Origin: Zasmidium citrigriseum
Lineage: Eukaryota; Ascomycota; Dothideomycetes; Mycosphaerellales; Mycosphaerellaceae
DNA length: 64,000 nucleotides
NCBI GenBank assembly: GCA_002786025.1
Contig: NHNW01000057.1
Location: 62,001-126,000 of the forward strand
Direction: 5' to 3'
Part shown: positions 21,417 to 32,650 of the stretch, in pieces
Layout: each line of letters begins with the position of its first letter
Numbering within the stretch: position 1 is the stretch's first letter
Translations under genes and position numbers: made by a program
The notes under the pieces: generated by a model
Databases searched by the model: none
Told to the model about the DNA's origin: nothing
Seen by the model: only the letters and a program-made list of their open reading frames with translations

Positions 21417-23490
21417 ATGAGCATCCCATCACAGCCTATCATGGATGCTCCCCAAGCAGGACCTTCCACCATGAACACCACTTCCTCCGGACCATCGAAC
21501 ATTCCTCCACTCGACACCTTCGCCGAAGCCCTCTCCGCGGCCAGCCTGAAAGCAACTTTCACCTGCGGCGGCAAGATCCCCATCATCACGACTCCCAACA
21601 TCGACGAAACCGGCAACCTGACCCCTCGAACAGCAGGCAAGAGACACGAAGGAAGAGTCCTGACGAAGCCAATCTCAATCCGCTGGGGCACCCAAGACGG
21701 AAACGGTCGAGTCGTCTCCCTCCCCACCACGACTCTTCAAGACCAACAAGCCTTGCAGCATCTGATCGAAGCCTGCCAACCCGCAACATTTGGCCTTGCT
21801 GGGAAGGATGTTCTCGACGAGACGTATCGGAAGGCGGGTGCCCTGTCTCCAGATTCTTTCATGACAGACTTCTGCCCCTACGAGACCGGGATCATCGACA
21901 TCGTAACCCAACTCCTCCTTCCCTCCATCACAGGCGGAGACCTCCCATCCGGTCCAACAGCACCCTTCATCCCCTCGACCTCTCTCCCCGAACCCCACCT
22001 CTCCAACCTCCAGACCGCTCACCGTACCCTAGCCCGGGGATCCGGCGGCACAATCCACGCCACACGAGTCGGCGCATTCCTCAAAGCCCTCGGCGTGCCA
22101 GTCCAAAAAGGCGAACCTCTAGACCGTCACCTGGGCTACATGCTCGCGATGGAGCAACAAGCTCTCGCGGCGGGGGATGCGATTGGGCATTACATGGGTT
22201 TCATGAAGAGTGAGGAGGTTTATGAGGTTGCTAAAGAGAGGCTTTTGAGGAGGGAGAATGAGGTTTTGGAGAGGGGGCATAGGGAGAGGGAGAGGGCGGG
22301 GTTGAGGAGACGGGAGAGGGGGATGTTGTGTAGGGGTTTGAGAGCGGAGTTGTATAAGTTGAACGTTTATTCGGGGCCGAGTGGGTTGTTTAAGAAGCAT
22401 GTTGATACACCCCGAGGGGAGAGACAGGTGGGGAGTTTGGTTGTTTGTTTGCCTGTTGGGTTTGAAGGTTTGTGAGCGATGAAATGGGGGAGAGGAGTGC
22501 TTACTGATATAATTGGTTAGGTGGTTCTCTGGCTGTTCGACATCAAGGGCAGGAGATCATCCACGATTGGTCCTCGTCACCAGAGCCAGCAATCCACTGG
22601 GCGGCCTTCTACAGCGACGTTGAACACGAAGTCCTCCCCGTCAGCTCCGGCCACCGCATAACCCTTACTTGTAGGTACTCTACAAATCACAACCTCAACC
22701 ATCAGTCTACTAACCCTCTAACTCTTACTCTAGACAACCTATTCCTCTCCCCGGGAACCGGCCTCCTCGCCACCCGTCCCTCATCCCTCCTCCCAACCTC
22801 AACGCCCCTAACGAAGCACCTCACCCACCTCCTCCACCCAACCACAAACTTCCTCCCAGATGGTGGCTACCTCGGGCTCCCCCTAACCCACAGCTACCCC
22901 CACACGCACCCGCGTCTCCACGCCTTCGTCCCCGCGATGCTCAAAGGAATCGACATGGCCCTCTACACATCCCTCCAAACCCTCTCCCTCCGCAGCGTCC
23001 TCGTCCCGATCGACGCCCACGGTCTCGCGCACGAAAACACCTTCCACCATTTCATCAACAACAAAACCACCGCGTTTCAAAATATGCTGGCGAAATTCGA
23101 GTACGAGGAAGGATATGGCTCGGACGAAGAGGATTCGGACAATGCTTTTGATGACCTTGACGTTGACGATGACTCCGACGATGAGGACTATGATGATTCT
23201 GAGTTGTCTGTTAAACAGATGGATTTGAGGGACAGGGTGAGGATGAATAGGAAGATTACCTGGGTTAGAGAAGGGAAGTGGGAGGAGGTTAGTCGGGCTT
23301 ATATGGCGGTGAGTCTCCCATTTCGTTTTCGTTTCTTGTTGATGGATTGGGACTGATATGTGTATTTCTGCAGTACGGCAATCAAGCCGAGTTGAAGGTC
23401 AGGTATTCGACTGCGGCGTTGATCGTGAAGATTCCTTCTATTGCGGAGAGAGAGGGTTGGACGGATGTCATTATGATTGATGATGATTGA
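21417..23490 (+). CDS. 2OG-Fe(II) oxygenase, prolyl-4-hydroxylase-like
   Basis: Four exons: 21417-22467, 22521-22670, 22734-23308 and 23374-23490, giving 630 aa. The splices restore the double-stranded beta-helix core. KKHVDTPRGERQVGSLVVCLP carries the H-x-D iron ligands; after intron 1 follow GGSLAVRHQGQEI and WAAFYSDVEHEVLPV with the distal His. HRITLTYNL, completed by intron 2, carries the Arg that holds 2-oxoglutarate. Such proteins hydroxylate protein or small-molecule targets using 2-oxoglutarate and O2. A C-terminal acidic stretch (DDLDVDDDSDDEDYDD) and no signal peptide suggest a cytosolic or nuclear protein rather than a collagen-type ER enzyme. The target is unknown. Confidence 0.85.
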
Positions 23491-23641
23491 TAGACCATGT
23501 AATGGGAGCTGGCGGATCGGTCATGGAGGGTTGGAACTTTCGGTCTGCGATATGAATACTTCCGCAGCTTCAGCCGCTTCATAGCCTTGTCGAGAGACAC
23601 TCAACCTGTTGTCTCCGTCGTCATCAAGCTATCGGAAGTCG

Positions 23642-23947
23642 TCAGCATTGGACAGTCGTATCATGTACGAAAGTAGAGTCGAGACAGGTCTCGTAACCAT
23701 CCGTCCATTTTGGTTGACCGATTTCACAGGTTCTCTTCACCTCGCTCACTTCCTTGTATCTCCAGCCATCTGGTGTCTCCTCTTGAACGGCACTGTCATC
23801 TCGCTTGGGCGGTGCAAAGTTGGGTGCTCGTGGTGGTGGTTGCTCTGCAGCGGCCGCCATCTTTTGCGTGAGGTTCTTCTTGCTCACATCGCCAATAATG
23901 AAAGGGGAGGTAGGACTCGGGAGATTGGCTGCGGTCTTCGCCAGCAT
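23642..23947 (-). CDS. small hypothetical protein, 5' end unresolved
   Basis: From the ATG at 23947 the frame gives 101 aa with a Pro/Ala-rich start and a compact polar C-terminus (DGWRYKEVSEVKRTCEIGQP). The frame is open further upstream to about 24010. A CCTGCAG acceptor at 23971 and a GTGAGG donor at about 24069 would join it to another open stretch reaching about 24235, but that stretch has no in-frame ATG. A full model would need a further 5' exon. No family is recognised. The + strand frame at 23805-24443 overlaps it and is an alternative reading. Confidence 0.3.
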   Translation of the reverse strand: MLAKTAANLPSPTSPFIIGDVSKKNLTQKMAAAAEQPPPRAPNFAPPKRDDSAVQEETPDGWRYKEVSEVKRTCEIGQPKWTDGYETCLDSTFVHDTTVQC

Positions 23948-24472
23948 GGATTTGATCGGGGTCTCCACTTCTGCAGGCTTCGACTTCTTCTGCTGCCTGC
24001 TTGAATCCTCACTTCAAGCCCTCTCGTGTCTTCATTTCTTGTTCTCCCTTTTATGGGTTGCTGCCTCACTTTTCTCTTCATTTGATCCCTCTTTCGAGCT
24101 TGCCTTGTTCGTCAGTTCTTCCGGGACCTCAAGTTTAGTACCTGCATGGGCGGGGGCGAGGGGATCCCTCAAAATGCAAGTAGCCGTTCTCTCTGAGACC
24201 GTGGCGATCAGCAGTCGTGAACGTTGGCCGGTGTCCTATGAAGTAGACGCGAGAGAGGGATGGTTGGTAAGGGGTGACATTTCGTCTATTGCAGGTCATT
24301 GGTATCATAGTAGTAAGCCTCGCTCGCTAAGAAAGATAGCCGCAGCATTAGCATCTAACACAGAATACCTCCCATCGTTCAAAGAACCAACAACTCCAAG
24401 GCTGTATATAAAAACTCAAAAACTTTCATGGGATATAAGGTGAGGTCAGGTCCACACCCGGGCTTGGCACGT

Positions 24473-25298
24473 CTATGCCTCGCCTTCGTCGCCCTTCGAC
24501 TCGGTAGCAGCAGCAGTTCCGACACCGTCCTTCCGGCTCTCAATACTGCTCTCCTCGGCAGCTTTCTCTTTGGTGGCTTCCAACGCGGCATCGATGCCTT
24601 TGTCGCTCTTGTCGGTGATGAGACCCTTCAACCACTTATTCTCCATTTCGAGCTGTTGCACCTTGCCTTCCAGTTGCTGCACGCGCTCCTTCATCTCCTT
24701 GTTGTCCTTCTCGAGAGCCTGCTCGCGCTGCTTCTTCTTGACCCGGAACCGGGCCGAGGCTGCGGTGTTCCGACGACGCTTGTCCTCCTCTGCTGCGACC
24801 CGAGATGCCTCTTCCAGGTCAGCGCTGGTCTGCATGGCCACCGAAGCCTTGCGCTTGTCGCCTGTGATGGGTGATTGCGCGAACTGCTGGCCTTGTGGAG
24901 GGTAGGTGCCTTGGAGAGTCGGCGGGCTTGGCAGGCCATTGGGGGAGGTCAGGTTGGAGTTGAAGTTCTGGAACTCGCCGTACTGGAATTGCTGGGCTGC
25001 AAGCATGGTTAGTACATGAATTCAGTAGATATGACTGCGATTGAGAGTCATCGCAGTCATGACGTGTAGAACAAGACATACCATTCTTGGCAGCAGCATC
25101 GTCGAAGGGCGCAGGCGCTGGAGCGGCGCCAGTCTGGTTGAACTGATCAAAGTCGAAGAATTCGGCGTTGGTGAGGAAGTCGAGGTCGGCATTGAAGTCG
25201 ATGTTGTCCTGCTGCACTTCCTGCCCGGTCGGAATCTGGTTCAGATTGGCCAGATATGCCGACACATTGGGCGCGCGCCGCCCGTTGTAGCCAGACAT
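24473..25298 (-). CDS. bZIP transcription factor of the Cys-3/MetR type
   Basis: Two exons, 25298-25082 and 24996-24473, give 246 aa; the 85-nt intron (GTATGT..TTGCAG) joins AKN to AQQFQYG in frame. The N-terminus is acidic and aromatic (FNADLDFLTNAEFFDFDQF), like an activation domain. The basic region KRRRNTAASARFRVKKKQREQ is followed by a leucine-zipper-like coiled coil (LEKDNKEMKERVQQLEGKVQQLEMENKWLKGLI). The NTAASARFRxKKKQREQ pattern matches Neurospora CYS-3 and Aspergillus MetR, activators of sulfur assimilation, as I know those families; that assignment is by motif only. The product is nuclear and dimeric. Confidence 0.85.
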
Positions 25299-26500
25299 GG
25301 AGTTCAATTCGTATGTACGACGCAGCGTGAGGCTCAAATCAGGCTCTCTGGGCGGGTTTGGTGGTGATTTCGTGCGACTCGCAGTCTTTGAGGCCGAGTC
25401 CTTTGTCCCGCGATCGGGGTCGTGGCGTTTCCGGCTTTCTCCGCCGTGAAAGAAGCAGATGATCTATCCCCGCGAGACGGCTCCCGCTGATATTGTCCAG
25501 TAGACGGCAAAGGTGGCGCGGTCGGTCTATCAATCTTGGGGATCGTGTCGCTGAGAGAAAGGCGTGCGGTGCGGTGGGTTGAGACTGAGCGAGATTACTC
25601 GGCGAGGGGTCATCGACTCGATTACAAACCCTTGCAAACTTTTCCACCCAATCAAACGCACCCGTGCGGCTGAACCCGACGACCCGTGCGACAGCGCGGA
25701 AACATTCACTCACACAGCACTGCACGATCACTAACCATTACATCGAGCACTCTTCTCCATAAGCCACCTGCATCCATGATTCCTCGTGCGCCCTTCTGAA
25801 ATCTCTGTCGGCAGCCGCTGATTCTGTGCTGCTTCTCGCTCTCGGCAGCCGAAGTGAAACCCCAAGCACCGGAGATAGCATCCGATTGCCTTCTCCAGCC
25901 TCCATATCCCGGGATCCACCTGCTTTCTGGCGACGACACTTCCTGCTTGCCAAGCTGACCGACCGACGGCTCCTCGCGCTGCGCGAATTCCGTTCTTCGA
26001 CGTGGCATGGTGGGACACTACTTCTGTCGGTAGAATAGGTACAAAGGCAGAGGTATATTCTATCTTGCTCAATCATTTGTGTAACGGCGGCATTCGCGGC
26101 TTGGGAATCTCCCACGCGAATCCGGAGATGCAATGTCAAAGGGCGCACGTGGGACGGACAGCTGTCAGAGAGGCTCTCGATTTGCTTTGCTGGGTGGGAG
26201 GGAAGTTGGCAGCAGAGTTGTATTGATTACAGGGTCTTTCTTGGTAAGTCGCATGGTTGATACGTGGAAGGGTTACAGAACCCGGACTGCTCCTATTTTC
26301 GGGGTTGAGGAGACGACACTTCATCTCTCACCGAAGTCTTTGGATCTTGTGCTGGAGCCCATCAATCTTCGACTTGCGAATCCGGCTTCAATTCTACTGC
26401 TGTGCATCTCAAAGAACGAGTACGTCGCTCGGTGGCCGACATGTGTGAATGAGAATCTTGTGAAATGAGGTATGTGGCCAGCTTGGGAATCAAAGAGAAG
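25299..26500. other. long upstream region of the bZIP gene, no gene seen
   Basis: About 1.2 kb with overlapping frames on both strands and no motif. Sulfur and nitrogen regulators often have long leaders, so a 5' UTR with short upstream frames is likely, but no specific upstream ORF can be defended. Confidence 0.35.
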
Positions 26501-26544
26501 TCATGCATTGCGATCTCATTATCTGTCTGTCTGCTTTGTCGTGA

Positions 26545-28060
26545 AGAGTTCTTCACGATCTGTACTGCGCCCCAACCTCGCGCAGCACCGTCGACGCCTG
26601 CCCACAGCTCTTTCGAGCCGTGCCAGTGCGAGAGGTCATCGACATCGCACACTTCGCGCCGTCCGAAGGGGGTTGAAGGGGGAAAAGGAGAAGAGGGGAA
26701 GTGTACTGTGCCCCAACCATCGCACAGCACCGTCGGCCACACCGAGTTCAAACGCTGCGATGAGTTTTGACTGGCCGTCCGTGAAAGATCAGAACAGAGA
26801 AGCCCTGCTGATCCACGCCCTCGCCGGATTGACGGGCGAGGGCGAAGTCGACTCCAACCAGTCACCTGTTCGGGGTGAGGTCGAGGACTGAAAACATCTC
26901 GCCGGAACAACTTTGTCGGGGTTGAGTGGGCAAGGGCCAAAAACACCGCGCTCAGCCATCACCTTGTCGGGGCTTTGGCGTGCGACGGTCAGAAATAAGT
27001 CGACTCGAACCAGTCACCTTGTCGGGGTAAAAGGCGAGGACTGGAAGAATGTTGCCTGCCCTTGGCGCGCCGGCCTTGCGACATTGTCACCGTGGAGGGC
27101 GCGCCAGTGCGCATGGGTCGTTCAGGTTGTCGGGCTGCTGGCCTCATCATCCGTCATGCGCTGTGTGTGGGCAGGGCGCATGGATTGTACTGACTTCCTG
27201 CATCTTCAGGACAGCCAGCCCAATCCACCCTCGCCACCACCTGTTCGGGGTAGACGGCGAAGGTTTGCGTCTGATCTGTGTACTGTGCCCCAGCCATCGC
27301 ACAGTACCGTCGGCCACACCGAATTGCAAAGACTGCGGAGAGCTCTTTGACTGGCCGTCCATGAAGGATGTTGCCCACGCCAGACACCTTGTCGGGGTTG
27401 CAAGGCGAGGTGCAATAAATGTGCGCTCTGGCGGTTGTTGTGCGCGTGTGGATCGGAAAGGGTTCCTGCTTTGTGAGAAATGCCGTCCAATCCACCCTTT
27501 GCCATCACCTGTTCGGGATGAATGACGAAGGTTCGCGTCTTGCGCGCATGAGGCTTCAGTTCCTGGAGCTGCTGGCCGCATGCGCTGTGTGTGGTGGATG
27601 TGATCGCTCGCGTGGATTGGAAAGACACCCTGCATTGTGAGGCTTGCCAGTCCAATCCACCCTCCGTCACCTCCTTGTCGGGGATGAATGGCGAAGGTCG
27701 GCGTCGGTGTGATGTCTGATGCCTGCACGGCGAGCTCGTTGGCTTGTCGGGCACTTGAGCTCAAGCGGCGTACGGCTGAGGCCCGCGTATGGATCCGAAA
27801 GGCTCCTGCTTTGTGAGAAGACACCTTCGAATCCGCCCTCGCCACCACCTGTTCGGGGTAGATGACGTGGGCCGCGGTCTTGTTGCCTCGAGTGTGGGTG
27901 GTGGTGATGTATGTAGAATCAGCCCTTCTGTGGGTTGAAGCCGGGGGTGGCACGCAGCCATGTCCCCAGGCTCGCCAGCTTCTCTGGCTGTTGAGCTCAA
28001 GGTGTCGGTGTCCAGTCGCCTTGTCGGGGACGTGCTGGATGGGTGTTGCGCAGGCCCAGC
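26545..28060 (-). repeat. field of degenerate direct repeats (two interleaved families)
   Basis: Family 1, about 90 bp, opens TGTACTGTGCCCCARCCATCGCACAG and ends TTTGACTGGCCGTCC; copies lie at about 26700-26795 and 27275-27368, with a weaker one at 26558-26640. Family 2, about 110 bp, runs from GTGGATCGGAAAG through CCTGCTTTGTGAGAA and CCAATCCACCCTCGCCACCAC to CTGTTCGGGGTAGATGACGAAGG; copies lie near 27180-27260, 27447-27530, 27610-27690 and 27785-27865. The core CACCTTGTCGGGG or CACCTGTTCGGGG recurs about ten times between 26865 and 28030. Copies read through as one long minus-strand frame, but with different phase per unit, so this is not taken as coding. CA and TG are abundant, so there is no RIP. 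Confidence 0.65.
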
Positions 28061-28564
28061 TCGTGTGGGAAGGCGCAGGTGAAGGTAGAGTAGATTGCAA
28101 GGGAATTGGTCTCCTTGCTGAAAGTCGCCTCGTCGTGGGCGTCGGTCGCAAACCCAGCTCATGCGGGCATTGCGGGTGTGGGTGAAGGTTGTCATGGCGG
28201 CGAAAGACCATCCGCCAGAAGGTGCCTCGACGAGGCGGTGCCAGAGGACGCGAGCATCTTCTCGTGATCGCCCCATGCCCCGAGTTGAAGCAGAAAGTGC
28301 GTGGTGAAACACGCCAAACCGCTTTCTCGAAGTTGGCTTGGAACGAGAGGAAGCAGAAGGACGTGGAAGCGCGGCGGAAGTTTTGAGCGTGGGCGCGCGC
28401 GCTAGTGAATAGCGTGCGCGGCTTGGCGTTTCAGGAATTCACATGCAAACGCTGCATGGGGAAGGTGCGTGACTTTTTGAGGATTTGAATAGAGAGACTC
28501 GCTGATGTTCAAAATAGTCGTACATATTCGCAAAATGCAGGAAATGCTTCAAGATGATGTGCTC

Positions 28565-30415
28565 CTACCATACACCAACGGTCGGCGGCACAGACCTCTG
28601 GTCCTCCTTGTTCATCCAATCAATCCCAGGAAAGATCGTGAAAGCGACTTTATCACCATCCCCTTTCCAACTAGTCTCCATATCATCCTCATCGAAGTCG
28701 GCTCCAGGATCAAACCACAAGGCCTCCACCTGCTTCATGCTCAACATCAGCCGACAATGAATCCGAACCGCTTGCTCGCAGATCCGCTCCAACTCTTCCT
28801 GCAGCTTCACGCTGGCGCTGATGGTAATATTAGCTCGAGTCAGAAGACTCAAGTGACCGTTTAATGTGAGCAGACATTCATTGGCGAGATCCTTGGCCGC
28901 AGGCTTCAGGACCGTCTCGCCGGCTTTTGCGCTGTTGATCAGGATGTCTGTGAGCGAACTTCGGATGTGCTGTTCAAAGCCAGGATATCTAGCACTGAGC
29001 TCCTCTTTCAGAGTGAGATATGTCTTCTGCGACTCTGTATCCAGTGAATGGCTACCGTCCTCAGGATGGAGGAACCCCACGAAAGGGTATGTGGCCTTCA
29101 GCCAAGGCAGATTGCCATGATTGGTGAAGACATTCTTGAACAGAAAAGCGGCGATCAAGCTGCGTAATAGGTCAATATCTGGGAGTGCACGGTGAATCTG
29201 GAGCTCCGAGGCTTTCGATCTCCATTTGCGGGTTCCGAAGACTTGTCTGTATAGGACTTCCAGCTCAGGACTTGGACGGACGACGATGTCGGCTCTTTTC
29301 TCTGGTGAAATTTTCGCGAGGTAGGTCATCACTGCGTCTCTTATCGTTTTGTTCAGGCGCTCGATCTGGTCACCGAGGTCTTCCTCAGCTGGCATGTTGT
29401 CTTGTGGCTTTGCGGATTCTGCAAGTTGGGGATCGACGATCGTTGGAATCTCAGCAGGTGACTGACCCATTTCAATGCTGGAATTAGTTTGCTCGTTGAG
29501 ATCTCGCAGATTCGCTTGAGAATCGATGGAGGCTTCTATCGCATTCCGGGTCGGAGACACCGCTTCTGGTCTCTGCTTTGTCGAACGGTCGATCAAAGGA
29601 ACATGAGGCTCGACTTTGCGTCTCTTGCTGCTGATCGAAGGTCTGTCATCGGTGTCGCTCTCACTCTCTTCTTCCCCATCAGCATCAGCCTCGCTGTCAT
29701 CTTCAATGCCAATCAAGTCTGAGCCGTGGGAGTCAAAGCTGATCTTCGAAAATCCACGCTTCGGAGCCATGGGCGTTGGCTTTGTCGTCGTGAGTGGTGA
29801 GATGGATCTATCCGTGGACGTCTCGCTGGTCTTCAGGCCTCGGCTGGCAGTGTGCAAATTCGACGTCTTGAATACAGGCGTACGAATCTGGGCCGCCTTT
29901 GGTGCTGCCTTCCTTGGCTTCCTCGCTCCTCTCGCCTTCTTCTTGTTGGGTTCGTAGTCCTCGTCACTACCACTACTGGGTTCCATCCAAGTTCTGATAG
30001 CCCAGTCTTCTTCATGTTGGTCATCGCTATTGCTGTCTCTCTTGTCCCCATCTGCTTCATCCCACTTGTTTAAGACGGTGGCTTTTGCAGCCTTTCTCAC
30101 ACTTTCCACATACTTCTCATCCAGAACCTCGCTTCCCCTCTCAAACAGCTCCTCCAGAGCTGTCTTACCGGGGCGAATATCCAGACCCGTCCGGGTTCGA
30201 TATTTGACGACCCCGACGAGAGCAGCTCTCAATGTCTTTGCGTCGTGCCAAGTATTTGCGTAGATTGAGGATTGGTAAGTACATTTGTAGATCGATGTGA
30301 AGTCGTCCAAGAAGTCGTTCTGCTGATCTTTGTTGAGGATGGTTCCGGGCTCGTTGTCGATGGTGTTGAGGACATGGCCGATGACTGCGGCGCTGCTTTG
30401 ATTGGAGGTTGACAT
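28565..30415 (-). CDS. hypothetical protein, nuclear-type, 616 aa
   Basis: Single exon from the ATG at 30415; upstream extension of the frame lacks support. The N-terminal 110 residues form a compact part (TILNKDQQNDFLDDFTSIYKCTYQ, ALVGVVKYRTRTGLDIRP). The middle is disordered, rich in Ser, Asp, Glu and Lys with basic patches that look like nuclear localisation signals (EPNKKKARGARKPRK, SSKRRKVEP). The C-terminal 230 residues are again folded-looking, alpha-helical and hydrophobic (LLRSLIAAFLFKNVFTNHGNLPWL). I recognise no domain. The layout suggests a chromatin- or RNA-associated fungal protein, but no function is claimed. Confidence 0.75.
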   Translation of the reverse strand: MSTSNQSSAAVIGHVLNTIDNEPGTILNKDQQNDFLDDFTSIYKCTYQSSIYANTWHDAKTLRAALVGVVKYRTRTGLDIRPGKTALEELFERGSEVLDEKYVESVRKAAKATVLNKWDEADGDKRDSNSDDQHEEDWAIRTWMEPSSGSDEDYEPNKKKARGARKPRKAAPKAAQIRTPVFKTSNLHTASRGLKTSETSTDRSISPLTTTKPTPMAPKRGFSKISFDSHGSDLIGIEDDSEADADGEEESESDTDDRPSISSKRRKVEPHVPLIDRSTKQRPEAVSPTRNAIEASIDSQANLRDLNEQTNSSIEMGQSPAEIPTIVDPQLAESAKPQDNMPAEEDLGDQIERLNKTIRDAVMTYLAKISPEKRADIVVRPSPELEVLYRQVFGTRKWRSKASELQIHRALPDIDLLRSLIAAFLFKNVFTNHGNLPWLKATYPFVGFLHPEDGSHSLDTESQKTYLTLKEELSARYPGFEQHIRSSLTDILINSAKAGETVLKPAAKDLANECLLTLNGHLSLLTRANITISASVKLQEELERICEQAVRIHCRLMLSMKQVEALWFDPGADFDEDDMETSWKGDGDKVAFTIFPGIDWMNKEDQRSVPPTVGVW

Positions 30416-30862
30416 CTTTGCTTTGATCTTTGGCTGGTGAGGCGTTCCGTGAGAAAGTAGTTCTGGAAAGATATCAGCATCTTCTAACTCTATATGATCA
30501 GCCGTTCGCTCGTTCTGCCTGCAGCGTCTTGAAGATTCACAACGTCGCTTTGTCTTGCCTTGTCTCGGGAACATCTGCATATGTAGCTGCATGTAGCCAT
30601 GTTTGATGTTTGCACCGGAGCAGTGCATGTTAGTCGACAATGACCTTTCAATGCCCTTTGCTGAAGCGACTCACGCATACTCAGTTCGGGATGCCGATCA
30701 TCAGACATCGGGCGTCGTCCATTTCTCGATAGCGGGCAATGGGCATGGATGTCTTGAAATTGTCTCAAAAACGATTGGTATCATTGTGTATAATGTGTTC
30801 TTCCGGAGCCGATGCCTGCATGTTTTCACGTGGCCCGGGTGACGAGTTCTTAGATTAATGCA
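30416..30862. other. intergenic, nothing recognised
   Basis: About 450 bases between two minus-strand genes; promoter of the 616-aa protein. Only short overlapping frames are present. Confidence 0.4.
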
Positions 30863-31879
30863 TCAGTGCATTGGAATCCCCCACGTCTCTCTGAAGTCCA
30901 CGGTGCGGCCCTCATCATGCGGCATAGCCATGTTGTTGATAGCCTCAAAGTCTTCGTCTGACAACTTTCTGATGCTGAAATTCGACTCAATTCTCTTCGG
31001 CGTTGCGCTCTTGCCTAGCGGCACAGTGCCTCTCTGGACGGCCCAGCTCTGCAACATCTGGCCAACGTCCATGCCATTCTTCTCAGCCAGCTTCATGACC
31101 TCTGGATCTTTCAGCAGAGTCTTTCCATCCGCTTTCTGGCCAGCGAATGGAGAGTAGCAGGTCGTGAGAATGCCATGCTTCTTGCCGAACTCGACCAGTT
31201 CGTTCTGAGGCATCCAAGGGTGGACTTCGATTTGGTTGCACGAGATGGGGATCTCTTGGGAATGTGGCAGCAGGTCCTCAATATCTGCAATCGACATATT
31301 TGAGACTCCCACAGCTCGAGCCTTGCCCTTCTTGACGAGATCTTGCATGGCCTTCCACGTGGGGACGAAACTGCCCTCATGTCCTGCCTTCTCTGCGATG
31401 GGCTTGGAAGTGTATTTCCAATCGACCACGGGCTTTCCGTCCTCGTAAAGCGTCGCTCGCTCCTCACGGGACGCAGTCGGATAAGAGACAGCCTTCTCCA
31501 GAGCTTCGCGAGAGACGGGCTTCCACACATGTGGCCAGTGAACGAGAAAGAGGTCGACATAATCCAACCCAGTTTGCTTCAGCACCTTATCTAGACAAAG
31601 CTCCACGTCTTCCGGATGCAGAAAGTGAGGCCATGCTTTGGATGTGTAGAAGATCTCCTCACGAGGGATGCCAGATTCTTTGATTGCTTGGCCGACAGGT
31701 TCGTCAACGCCGTACATCCAAGCTCCATCGATGTGACGGTAGCCGGCTTTGAGAGCCGCCAAGGTGGCATCTTTGACCCATGAAGTGTCGCCGTCACCCC
31801 AGGTTCCGTAGCCGAGCGACGGGATGGAAATGGTCTTGCCGTTGGCGGCTTTGAGCGGGAATTCTTTGGGAAGTGACAT
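30863..31879 (-). CDS. aldo/keto reductase
   Basis: Single exon, 338 aa from the ATG at 31879 (MSLPKEFPL); the longer frame to 32080 starts without ATG. The AKR catalytic tetrad is complete: Asp51 in HIDGAW, Tyr56 in MYG, Lys81 in TSKAWP and His114 in LVHWPH. The C-terminal NADPH-binding part has VPLGKSATPKRIESNF, the usual IPKSxxxxRIxxN segment. These TIM-barrel enzymes reduce aldehydes and sugars with NADPH in the cytosol. The sequence resembles fungal glycerol/aldose-type reductases, but the substrate is not settled by motif. Confidence 0.92.
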   Translation of the reverse strand: MSLPKEFPLKAANGKTISIPSLGYGTWGDGDTSWVKDATLAALKAGYRHIDGAWMYGVDEPVGQAIKESGIPREEIFYTSKAWPHFLHPEDVELCLDKVLKQTGLDYVDLFLVHWPHVWKPVSREALEKAVSYPTASREERATLYEDGKPVVDWKYTSKPIAEKAGHEGSFVPTWKAMQDLVKKGKARAVGVSNMSIADIEDLLPHSQEIPISCNQIEVHPWMPQNELVEFGKKHGILTTCYSPFAGQKADGKTLLKDPEVMKLAEKNGMDVGQMLQSWAVQRGTVPLGKSATPKRIESNFSIRKLSDEDFEAINNMAMPHDEGRTVDFRETWGIPMH

Positions 31880-32254
31880 TTTGATTGAACTGCAATCTTG
31901 GTCGAAGGGGCAAACAGAATGCTTTGGTGACCCCGAGAAATGCTTGTCTCGTTGTAATGCGGTGTAGGCGAGCTGAAAGTTGGTCAGCGATATCTCTAGA
32001 CACCCATGCAAATGTAAACGCCCTTCGATCAGAATTACGTCATCGACGCATGTGAAGATGATGAAATCGGGTGCGATCAAGTTCTTAGGGCAAGATCAAT
32101 GGGCAGTCTCTCAATCGTCATGAGCCTCCAGAACACATAAAGGATAGATTGCGGATGCTTGAAGTTTATTGATACCGACCTCGTCTTGCTCTTCATTAAC
32201 CCGAACACGAAGCTCAATCCCATCATCATTACTGCCAGTCACTTTCCGTAGACC
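31880..32254. other. intergenic, promoter of the aldo/keto reductase
   Basis: About 375 bases with no convincing frame, repeat or RNA gene. Confidence 0.4.
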
Positions 32255-32650
32255 TCACTTCCCCTTCCCAATCACCCTCTCAATACACTCAAAACCCCCA
32301 TCCGGGCTCACACTAAACCCGAACTTGACTCCAGGCACCCTCTCCACAGCAACATTCACAGCCTTCTCAAACAGCTCCGTAAACTCCTTCTTCCCCCGAA
32401 TCCCATAACCAACGACAATCAAATCCCAGTTCTCCTTCTTCAACTCCGCCTCCCATCGTGAGAGACTGTCGGGAATGTCTTCTGGGTTGAGATCGATGTT
32501 GGAGAGTTCGTAGCCGGCGGCTGAGGCTATGGCCATGTTTTCTTGCAGCATTTGGATGTTTTTGTGTTGGGGGCCGAAGTGGGCGTTGCCCTCAGGGTCG
32601 GCGGTGATGAAGCGGCCGAGGCCCGCGATGAGGACTTTTTGGGCGGGCAT
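32255..32650 (-). CDS. small conserved-looking protein, 131 aa
   Basis: The ATG at 32650 gives MPAQKVLIAGLGRFITADPEG. The opening VLIAGLGRF resembles the first strand and glycine turn of a nucleotide-binding fold. Later, NWDLIVVGYGIRGKKEFTELFEKAVN looks like a second beta-alpha unit of a flavodoxin- or Rossmann-like fold. The protein ends with GGFECIERVIGKGK. The composition is that of a soluble cytosolic protein; it has no signal peptide. I cannot name the family. The frame extends to 32719 without an ATG. Confidence 0.65.
   Translation of the reverse strand: MPAQKVLIAGLGRFITADPEGNAHFGPQHKNIQMLQENMAIASAAGYELSNIDLNPEDIPDSLSRWEAELKKENWDLIVVGYGIRGKKEFTELFEKAVNVAVERVPGVKFGFSVSPDGGFECIERVIGKGK

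Noticed and set aside
23805..24443. 212-codon + strand frame opposite the small hypothetical gene
   Set aside because: Its start region lacks context, it has no domain, and it overlaps the minus-strand frame that ends in a compact polar domain. Both are weak; the minus frame was kept only at low confidence.
27147..28211. 354-codon minus-strand frame through the repeat field
   Set aside because: It starts without good context, repeated units appear in different phases and neighbouring frames are just as long; it looks like an effect of GC-rich repeats.
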